The notes under the pieces: model-generated
The model's database searches: none
What the model saw: only the letters and a program-made list of their open reading frames with translations
What the model was told of the DNA's origin: nothing
Part shown: one piece after another, positions 57,920-64,000 of the stretch
How positions within the stretch are numbered: the stretch's first letter is position 1
Layout of the letters: the number at the start of each line of letters is the position of its first letter
Source: Acrocarpospora macrocephala
Lineage (GTDB): Bacteria > Actinomycetota > Actinomycetes > Streptosporangiales > Streptosporangiaceae
DNA: 64,000 nucleotides
NCBI RefSeq assembly: GCF_009687865.1
Contig: NZ_BLAE01000058.1
Coordinates: 1 to 64,000 of the forward strand
Direction of reading: 5' to 3'
Position numbers and translations under genes: made by a program

Positions 57920-58108
57920 TTAGTCCATCCTGTCCTTGAACTTGAAGTAGGCCACCTCCCCAGTATAAGTATTACACACATAGCGAATTTCAACCCCGTT
58001 GATTTCCATCTCCATCTTTTTCCAGCCATCCTCGGCAGGCCATCGCGGATCCTTCATGATGGTAGGGAGTTCCGCCTCGTACTCAGGATTTTCGTTCGCA
58101 TATTCCAT
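57920..58108 (-). pseudogene. 5'-truncated polymorphic-toxin C-terminus
   Basis: The frame reads EYANENPEYEAELPTIMKDP, then RWPAEDGWKKMEMEINGVEI, and ends YFKFKDRMD. This looks like a C-terminal toxin domain from an RHS-type protein. Upstream it is cut exactly where the duplicated reductase/immunity segment begins (58109), so the rest of the gene has been lost. Base composition is clearly richer in A/T than the core genes. Confidence 0.55.
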
Positions 58109-58469
58109 TTCACCCTCGCCCCCCAACAAATCACCGCTATCTCCACCCTCGACCACGGCGAATCAACCGCCGTAGACTCCGACCAAGTTCGGCCCACTGA
58201 CCTACCTGAACCGAACTCACCCCCGCAAACGACGGGCGGGAAGAACCGCTACATCACGCCTTCGTTCCGCTGAGCGCGCGAAGCCTCTATTTCTCCAGCT
58301 CCTGATGCACGGCCGATTCGACATCCGCACCGTGTGCCATGGCGCCAAGGACGGCGCGAAACAGCCGACCCGTCGTCTGGAAGCTTCGCGGCGAAGACGA
58401 GAGCTCGCTGTAGACGCCGCGGTCTACCTGGAGAGAACCTGCCGGCACATCGAATCCGGACGGCTGCTC
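58109..58469. repeat. Segmental duplication, copy 2
   Basis: About 361 bases matching 56315-56659. Here the left edge truncates a toxin tail and the right edge fuses the immunity-gene 3' end in frame to an RHS fragment, so this is the inserted copy. Confidence 0.85.
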
Positions 58470-58946
58470 GCCCTCCACGAGGTGACCCGCTGCGTCGTAG
58501 CGGAGCAGCGTGGTGTGGTCGATGCGAGTGGCGCCTGCTTCGTTGCCGCACGGCGGAGTGACCTCCTTGACCAGGCCGCAGTCGTCGTAGGTCCAGGTGG
58601 TGATCAGGTCGGTGGCACCGTTCTCAACCATCGATCTGGTCGGCTGGTCGGCGGAGTCGTACTCGAAAGACAGGCTCTCGGTGCGGGCGGTCCCAGTCGT
58701 GGTGCGAGTCGCGGTGGTGATGTTGGTGTTGGCGTCGTAGGAGTAGGCGGTCTTGCGGGCCAGTCCGGCCGGGTCGGGGAAGGACAGGGCCGAGGCGGAG
58801 TTGCGGCGGGCCAATGATCGGGCGACCAGGATGGCGCGTATGTCGGGCCGCAGAACATCAACCAGATCATGGGACCGGTGCGACGGCCGGGTCGTGGGTG
58901 AGGTAGGCAGGCAGGCTCTGACGACGATTTTCAGATTCTTCGGCAT
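58287..58946 (-). pseudogene. RHS-repeat fragment fused to immunity-gene 3' end
   Basis: The middle of the frame encodes RHS/YD repeats (YSYDANTNITTATRT, FEYDSADQPTRSM, TWTYDDCGLVKEV, LRYDAAGHLVEG). At the duplication edge it continues in frame as SGFDVPAGSLQVDRGVYSEL, the last 60 residues of the immunity-like protein at 56477. The opening 50 codons do not look like RHS. A chimera made by recombination; unlikely to be functional. Confidence 0.6.
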
Positions 58947-58970
58947 ACTCGCCGTCGTCGCGAAGGATCT

Positions 58971-59318
58971 TCAAACGAAGACAGCTACTAGTCGTCCCGA
59001 CGCGACAAGACGAGGTCCTTCCAGAACAAGGATCTGGGCACCGTCATGTAGCCAAGGCCGGGCCAGATCGGGTACCAGGAAGCCGACAAGGCAACGCCAT
59101 CGCCCGTCATCCAGCACCTCCACTCGCTGGATCAACACACTGAACACCTCTGCCGAGGCTGGCCACCCAGGCTGAACCTCGCTCTCGTCCCCGTACGCGA
59201 GCGTGGCTGTGGACATGTAAACAGCGGCCGTGGGTGGGCCCGTCCGCCGCCCACCCTCTTCGGGGCCGAGCCAACGGATCACGGCCTCCGCCATCGGCTC
59301 CTCAATCTGCTGCATCAT
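58971..59318 (-). CDS. Immunity-like protein following toxin tail
   Basis: 115 residues; the ATG at 59318 overlaps the stop of the toxin-tail frame (ATGA). The product (MAEAVIRWLGPEEGG, then VFSVLIQRVEVLDDGRWRCL) is soluble and beta-rich in appearance. I do not recognise the family. The overlap with the toxin frame supports an immunity role. Confidence 0.5.
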   Translation of the reverse strand: MMQQIEEPMAEAVIRWLGPEEGGRRTGPPTAAVYMSTATLAYGDESEVQPGWPASAEVFSVLIQRVEVLDDGRWRCLVGFLVPDLARPWLHDGAQILVLEGPRLVASGRLVAVFV

Positions 59319-59848
59319 GGCCAAACGTTGATTCCACTCATCTCCTGATTTATCTGCTCAAGCTGCTCGGCGTCTGCGTAATACGCAGGTCCAATTCCGT
59401 CTAGTTTGCCTTCGTGGTGATGGAGTTGATCCGCCAGAGACCTGGTGCTGTCATCACCGTTAAGGATCTCGCCCCACCGATCAGCGTGCGCTCCTTCCGT
59501 GGCGAACCACTCACCATCCGGAGCTGCCGTCTCCCACTTTGACGTGTCGACCCGCACCGCAACGGGCACCGGATCGAAACGCCCCTCCAGCGGCAACGCG
59601 GTCTTCGGGCGTTTGGCCTCCGAACGCGGCCCATCGATCTTGACGGCCGACCGGGTGACCGACGGGTCGACCAGATGAGACAGACCCGCCGCCGAACCGT
59701 CCAGCTGCACCGGAGTGGGGACAGCCTCTGGAGCTGCCGATCCATGGCCGTGCGCGCCATCCGCGTGTGCAGCATCGGCTACATACGCTGGTCCACGTCC
59801 CTTGGCTTCGTCTGCTCGGTGCTCAGGTACGGCTGCGCCAGTGAGCAT
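59315..59848 (-). pseudogene. Polymorphic-toxin C-terminal region, 5' truncated
   Basis: 177 codons reading PAYVADAAHADGAHGHGSAA, DPVPVAVRVDTSKWETAAPD and LHHHEGKLDGIGPAYYAD, ending NQEMSGINVWP. A variable linker followed by a toxin-like domain is what is seen at the end of RHS or similar proteins, but the expected large N-terminal part is missing: right upstream is the terminator of the NYN gene. The ATG at 59848 may be fortuitous. Confidence 0.45.
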
Positions 59849-59849
59849 A

Positions 59850-59877
59850 AGAAAACCCGGCCCACAAGGAGCCGGGT
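59850..59877 (-). terminator. Rho-independent terminator of the NYN gene
   Basis: On the minus strand ACCCGGC, a 9-base loop and GCCGGGT are followed by TTTTCTT. The hairpin lies 54 bases beyond the NYN stop. It is the clearest intrinsic terminator in the window. Confidence 0.75.
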
Positions 59878-59930
59878 GGTATGTGCTTTCAGCCTATCAG
59901 GTGAGCCCGGAAACATACGGCCAATCGTCG

Positions 59931-60662
59931 TCACCAGCCCGGCGGCCGGGTGTAGGCACCGACGATCGCGGAGAGTTGGCACTTCATGAGATCCCCCACG
60001 GTCAGTTGGTACCACCAGTGTCGTCCCACACCATCGGAAGCCTGTCCACGCAACGCGCCCGCGAGGTAGTTTCCGCTGGGGTTGACTACTCCGACGGGGA
60101 CCCGCTGACGAGCCTGTTCGATGGGAAAACGCAGATCACTGTCGTTGGAGAAGACAACCGCAGCATCGATGACGCCGGTAAAGACGTCGAGCAGGAGATG
60201 TGAGGCCACGTTCACGTCGGAGCCCTTCTCCTCGCGGTAGGCGTACGAGATCATGAAGCTAGCGTCCGGCACGGGAGCACCGGAGGAGTCGCAGACTTGT
60301 ACCGGCCAGGCGGAGCGCGCGAGCACAGGTCGACCCGTTCGATCCCGTAGAGCCAGCGGCGCATACTTCACTCGGGAGACGTAGTAGCCGAACTCGATGT
60401 GATCAACGCTGCCGCTGGCTCGCAGGGCATTGAGGTAGACGCTCTGGTCACGCTGGCCATCTGGATTCTCCGCTCCATCGATACGGGCGGTGCAGTACAC
60501 GATCCGCTCGACGTGTCCGCCATGCCAATTGGTCCGCCGGGCGACCAGATCGGCCGCCAGCGTACGAAGATCGAGCCAGCGCCAGCCTGGCGTGCCCCGC
60601 CCACACAAACCCCGAGCCCCGTAATAGAGGTTGTAACCGTCCACGTAGATTCCGACCCGCAT
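59931..60662 (-). CDS. NYN-domain (PIN-like) putative RNase
   Basis: 243 residues of the NYN/LabA-DUF88 family, whose members are metal-dependent RNases. The acidic site is visible: Asp in [11 protein letters not shown] near residue 8, [18 protein letters not shown] near 155 and [16 protein letters not shown] near 178. No extra domain. The family occurs in RNA decay and in phage-defence islands; the nearby SIR2/STAND pair makes the latter possible. Followed by a good terminator. Start ATG at 60662 without a strong RBS. The 120 bases before the STAND gene hold nothing recognised. Confidence 0.85.
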   Translation of the reverse strand: MRVGIYVDGYNLYYGARGLCGRGTPGWRWLDLRTLAADLVARRTNWHGGHVERIVYCTARIDGAENPDGQRDQSVYLNALRASGSVDHIEFGYYVSRVKYAPLALRDRTGRPVLARSAWPVQVCDSSGAPVPDASFMISYAYREEKGSDVNVASHLLLDVFTGVIDAAVVFSNDSDLRFPIEQARQRVPVGVVNPSGNYLAGALRGQASDGVGRHWWYQLTVGDLMKCQLSAIVGAYTRPPGW

Positions 60663-60782
60663 GTGGGCGACCGTACCCGAACCGCCTACTTTCCGTAGTC
60701 GAATCTAGACAAGATGTCAGCTCCCTGAGGGAATGGTCGAGTGGTGCCTTCCTATGCGGAGCCTCACCCGGGAATACCCCTA

Positions 60783-62630
60783 TCAGCGGATTCGGGCTGC
60801 CCTTTCCTGGACGCGCGGACTATCTGGGGCGAGGCGCTGGGCCAGTTCAATGGCGGTCCGTGCCTCGTCAGCGCGGTCCAGTTCCATCAGTGCGATGGCA
60901 CGGGCCGAATGTACGTCAGCCTCGTCCTCGGATTCGAGGGTGTGGCCGAGTGCCTGGTCGAGATCGAGGAGTGCGCGGTCGTAGAGCCGTAGGTCTACTC
61001 TGACCTGGCCGCGGCCGGCCAGGGCTCGGCCGGTGGAGCGGCCGGTGGCCAATGCTTGGGTGAAGAAGGCTTCGGCGTCGGCGGGGGAGCCCAGGTTCCA
61101 TAGGGCCTGGGCGTAGCCGAGGAGCGCCTCGGCGTCTGCGCGGTTGCGTTCCACCGCCTGCCGGTACAGGTCGGCTGCGGCCTGATGGTCTCCGCTGGTG
61201 GCCAGCACGCTCGCCAGGGCGGACATCGATTTCGCAGTGGACACCTGATCGGCCAGGGACTCGAAGCCGTTGAGCGCCTCCCGGAAGCTCTCTCCGGCGG
61301 TTCGCAGATCGCCTTCGATCAAGGCGATCTCGCCGTGCAGCGCCATCGCCTGGGCTTGCCTGCGGGTGTCGCCGTCGGCCGCGAACCGGGACGCCGCGAC
61401 GGACGCCAGCCGCCGGGCCCCGGGAAAATCGCCGGCGCCGAAGGCGCTCTCGGCCGCGTCGGCGAAATCCGCCGGGCGGATCTCCTCGGGCTCGGCGGGG
61501 CGCGGGACCGCGAACCAGGCGGCGTTGGACTGGCGGACCGCGTCGATCATCAGATCCTGGCTGAGCTGATACCAGGTGCTCCGCAGGCGGGAGCGTGCCG
61601 TCAGCACGTGCCGTTCGGCCAGGGCGTCGGCGAGGGCGTTCGGCATGTCCGCGGTGCTGGCCAGGCCGCGGAGTTTGGTGCCGCGGGTGCCGTACTCGGT
61701 GATGAAGGCGGACTCGATCCACCGTCGCACGCCGTCCTCGGAGATCCCGGTCTCCAGCGCGGCCGCGCGCACGGCCCGCTCGTAGAAGCGTGCGATCGCG
61801 TGGCGCACGTCGAGCGTGGCGGCCTGGTCGGGGTCTTCCCAGAGCTCGGAACAGACGATCTGCAGGTGCAACGGCTCGACCAGCGGCGTGGTGATGGTGG
61901 CGGTGTTGCCGAGCAGGTCGGTGTAGGTGCTGGCGCGCAGCCGGTCGATGATCTCGCGTACGGTCTCCGGCGCCCATTCGTGGGACGTGCCCCTGGTCGG
62001 GCCCTGAATGGCTTCGCTCGCCGCCGGTTCGTCGAGCGCGTCCAGCCGCCGGTACGTGAAGGGCATCCGGAACAGGCTCTCGCAGGCCGTCACCGAAGCC
62101 AGGTGATCGTCTCGGACCAGCAGCAGCAGGTTGAGCGCGGGAATCGCGCGAAGCGCGTCGGCCAGCTGGCTCAGCAGGCCGGTGCGCTCGGCCAGCCTGG
62201 TGGGGAAGGCGGCGAAGACCTCCTCGAACTGGTCGATCGCTCCGAGTAGTCGGCCGGCGGGTCCCAGGCCGCCCGCCCGGTCGGCGAGGAACTCCGAGAC
62301 CGTGCTGCCGGGCCGGGGCAGCACGCCACCGGCCCAGTCGCTCAGCACGGTGTAGACGTAGCCGTTGTGCGGCGGCGCGGCCAGCGGGCGGGCCGGTAGC
62401 GAGACCCGGCTGGGTGGCAGCGCGACCACCTGGAGTTCCTGCTCCATCGGCGGCAGCACACCGGCATTGAGCAGCGACGTCTTCCCCACCGCCGCGGAAC
62501 CGTGCAGGACGGTCACCCGATCGGCCAGCCAATCGAACTGCACGCTGCGCGCCTCCGCCTCGCGCCCGAAAAAGAGCCGGGCTTCCGACCGGAGGAACGG
62601 ACGGGGACCGACGTACGGTGAACCGTTCAT
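60783..62630 (-). CDS. STAND ATPase (nSTAND1-type) with TPR repeats, defence candidate
   Basis: 615 residues. After the opening SPYVGPRPFLRSEARLFFGR, typical of nSTAND1 proteins, come Walker A (GSAAVGKTS, 44-52) and the Walker B-like AIDQFEEVF near 140. The helical winged region leads to about seven TPR-like repeats (390-610). STAND proteins oligomerise on sensing a trigger and activate a partner. The ATG overlaps the stop of the SIR2 gene (ATGA), so the two are made together: the SIR2 protein is the likely effector and this the sensor. A longer frame to 62777 overlaps SIR2 and is rejected. Confidence 0.86.
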   Translation of the reverse strand: MNGSPYVGPRPFLRSEARLFFGREAEARSVQFDWLADRVTVLHGSAAVGKTSLLNAGVLPPMEQELQVVALPPSRVSLPARPLAAPPHNGYVYTVLSDWAGGVLPRPGSTVSEFLADRAGGLGPAGRLLGAIDQFEEVFAAFPTRLAERTGLLSQLADALRAIPALNLLLLVRDDHLASVTACESLFRMPFTYRRLDALDEPAASEAIQGPTRGTSHEWAPETVREIIDRLRASTYTDLLGNTATITTPLVEPLHLQIVCSELWEDPDQAATLDVRHAIARFYERAVRAAALETGISEDGVRRWIESAFITEYGTRGTKLRGLASTADMPNALADALAERHVLTARSRLRSTWYQLSQDLMIDAVRQSNAAWFAVPRPAEPEEIRPADFADAAESAFGAGDFPGARRLASVAASRFAADGDTRRQAQAMALHGEIALIEGDLRTAGESFREALNGFESLADQVSTAKSMSALASVLATSGDHQAAADLYRQAVERNRADAEALLGYAQALWNLGSPADAEAFFTQALATGRSTGRALAGRGQVRVDLRLYDRALLDLDQALGHTLESEDEADVHSARAIALMELDRADEARTAIELAQRLAPDSPRVQERAARIR

Positions 62631-63649
62631 CTCTCCTCCGCGAGCCGCTCTTCGAGTTTGGTGGTGAATTGCTCCAGCGACATCCAGAAGATCTGGATCT
62701 GCTGGCGTCCCAGCCGCCGTTCCAGATAGTCGCGGACGCTGGCTTTCCGCCGGATCGCCGGATCCAGTTGCAGGCACACATGCGTGCTGCGCTGGCCGTC
62801 GTGCAGGCCGAGCATGACCGACTTGAACAGCGTCCAGAATGTGCTGTCCCGCAGGCTGTAGCCGACGAACAGCAAGGGAGCCCGACGCAGCCGGGCCCGC
62901 ACGTACGACGGAATGATCGAGGAACGGTCGTCGGCGGGGGTCAGCCCTTTGCGCATGCCGTCTCGGACATGCTTGACATGGAAGTCGATGTAGTCGTCTT
63001 CGGTCAGCACCATCGAATGCGGAATGGTGTAGCGGCCATGGATGTGGAAAACCAAAGGCTGCTGACTCGTGGGTTCGCGCTCGGGAAGCGGCGGCCGGCG
63101 CTCGTCGTCATCGTCCACCCCGGAGGAGTACCACGGACTCACGTTCCAGGATGGGCTTTTCCCATTACGCCGAAGCGCTTCCACCATGAATCCGTCATAA
63201 TTGGTGGTCAGATAAAGCGGCAGGTCACAACGGGCCAGCAGGTGGTGGATATCCAGCTGATCCGTGGTCAACGCGGCCTGCGCGAAAACGGTCCTGGCCA
63301 GCTCGCGCTTGAGACGGTTCGCGTCATGCTGGAACTCCATCACCACCGCGTACTGCATCACCCCGGCCAGATTATCCACATCCGGGTACGGGTACCGGAT
63401 GCGTTCCGCCCAATCCTTGGCCAGTGCCGTACCGGTGGGAAGTCCTTGGCTCACGCCCGCGCCGAGAAAGGGGACACACACTTTGTCGGCTACGGAGTCG
63501 ACCAAATTACGCCAGTCCCTTTCGCTACGTCCGCCCAGGGATCTTGTATGGCCCACGCCCCGCACCGTCCCGCCCGCCCCGTTATCCCGAATAATAGTCG
63601 TAGATATCGGCATATTGGGCGTTGCGTCAACAGCGCTGAAGTCAACCAT
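62627..63649 (-). CDS. SIR2-family NAD hydrolase-like protein
   Basis: 340 residues of the SIR2-like group found in defence systems. NAD-binding pieces: VPFLGAGVSQGLPTG near residue 58, LTTNYDGFMVEAL near 148, and the presumed catalytic histidine in FHIHGRYTIPHSM near 205; a closing APLLFVGYSLRDSTF near 265. Such proteins deplete NAD on phage infection. GGAG lies five bases before the ATG at 63649. Translationally coupled to the STAND/TPR gene. Promoter region (63650-63788) is shared with a divergent NB-ARC-type gene. Confidence 0.86.
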   Translation of the reverse strand: MVDFSAVDATPNMPISTTIIRDNGAGGTVRGVGHTRSLGGRSERDWRNLVDSVADKVCVPFLGAGVSQGLPTGTALAKDWAERIRYPYPDVDNLAGVMQYAVVMEFQHDANRLKRELARTVFAQAALTTDQLDIHHLLARCDLPLYLTTNYDGFMVEALRRNGKSPSWNVSPWYSSGVDDDDERRPPLPEREPTSQQPLVFHIHGRYTIPHSMVLTEDDYIDFHVKHVRDGMRKGLTPADDRSSIIPSYVRARLRRAPLLFVGYSLRDSTFWTLFKSVMLGLHDGQRSTHVCLQLDPAIRRKASVRDYLERRLGRQQIQIFWMSLEQFTTKLEERLAEER

Positions 63650-63788
63650 CTCGCTCCGATGCCGTGCCTGGCCAGAGAGAACGTGTGTCCGCGGATACCA
63701 TTGAAGCTTGGCGCAGCGAGTCGTTCAATGCGCCCAAAAAGCCGATTGCCGGACATATCAGACAGTCTGAATAAACAAGGCGGTTCGC

Positions 63789-64000
63789 GTGACGCACGCT
63801 ACGTCCGAAGATGGGGCGAAAGCCCACTTCACGGCATGGAGCAAGGAGATTCCATTCCGTAATCATCATTTCACCGGACGTGTCGCGGAGATGGAGCGGC
63901 TCCGCAGCGGACTGTTCCGGGAAAGCGCGGCGGTGATCGACCAGCCCCCTCAGGCGCTGTTCGGCCTTGGCGGGGTGGGCAAGACCGAAATCGCCGCGGA
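63789..64000 (+). CDS. NB-ARC/STAND ATPase N-terminus (partial, runs off window)
   Basis: From a GTG with AAGGCGG upstream the frame reads MTHATSEDGAKAHFTAWSKE, then FRNHHFTGRVAEMERLRSGL and FGLGGVGKTEIAA, a P-loop of NB-ARC type, and is still open at the end of the window. The FRNHHFTGR approach to the P-loop is typical of actinomycete NB-ARC/TPR proteins. It is divergent from the SIR2/STAND operon and may belong to the same defence locus. Confidence 0.75.
   Translation, partial: MTHATSEDGAKAHFTAWSKEIPFRNHHFTGRVAEMERLRSGLFRESAAVIDQPPQALFGLGGVGKTEIAA

Overview
The window reads as chromosome from a high-GC filamentous actinomycete, most plausibly Streptosporangiales or a close relative. GC is visibly near 70 percent, GTG starts are common, and ribosome binding sites of the GGAGG type are strong. 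The families present fit too: HopA1-domain lyase, LanC-like cyclase, eukaryote-like Ser/Thr kinases and KstR-type lipid catabolism. I infer the lineage from these features; there is no rRNA gene here, and I recognised no tRNA gene or CRISPR array.

Region 1 (1-15150) is mostly ordinary metabolism: gamma-glutamyltransferase, a TauE/SafE-cupredoxin membrane protein, a Sel1-repeat protein, alanine dehydrogenase, a class III aminotransferase, an M20 peptidase, a solute-binding/VWA protein, a Ser/Thr dehydratase, a large TPR-CHAT protein and a LysE exporter. Region 2 (15151-27489) looks like a sterol or steroid side-chain beta-oxidation set. It has an operon of tandem-DUF35, two thiolase-like proteins and a FadD19-like ligase, then a second acyl-CoA ligase, an enoyl-CoA hydratase, a nitronate-monooxygenase-like flavoprotein and a double-length acyl-CoA dehydrogenase. 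Palindromes resembling the KstR operator lie in three of its promoter regions. A lone HipA kinase is embedded in it.

Region 3 (27630-39966) is a mix of single genes and broken ones: an HtrA-type protease, an adenosine-deaminase-family enzyme, a YcaQ/AlkX-type DNA glycosylase, ClpN and pentapeptide-repeat proteins, a decayed glycosyltransferase, a response-regulator/histidine-kinase chimera running into a TetR gene, the TetR's likely target oxidoreductase, an APC permease and an AAC(3)-type acetyltransferase.

Region 4 (40111-55253) is the most unusual. On the plus strand, a Met/Gln/Pro-rich glycine-zipper protein is followed by two small proteins and a cytoplasmic subtilisin; the second small protein resembles the subtilisin's own prodomain. 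Three consecutive membrane-anchored kinase-like receptors follow, two of which have lost the catalytic residues. Facing them on the minus strand is a tightly coupled operon: a second subtilisin, an APH-fold kinase, a HopA1-domain protein and a LanC-like cyclase. The last three are the enzyme types of class V lanthipeptide synthesis. There is no ordinary precursor peptide, but the subtilisin ends in a tail of eleven cysteines in which Ser/Thr and Cys alternate at lanthionine-ring spacing. I propose that the protease tail is the substrate.

Region 5 (55565-64000) starts with an aldo/keto reductase whose 3' end is part of a duplicated segment of about 350 bp. Between and beyond the two copies lies an AT-richer set of RHS/polymorphic-toxin tails and immunity-like genes, several broken. 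Then come a NYN-domain gene with a clear terminator, a translationally coupled SIR2 plus STAND-ATPase/TPR pair (a probable anti-phage module), and the start of a divergent NB-ARC-type gene that leaves the window.
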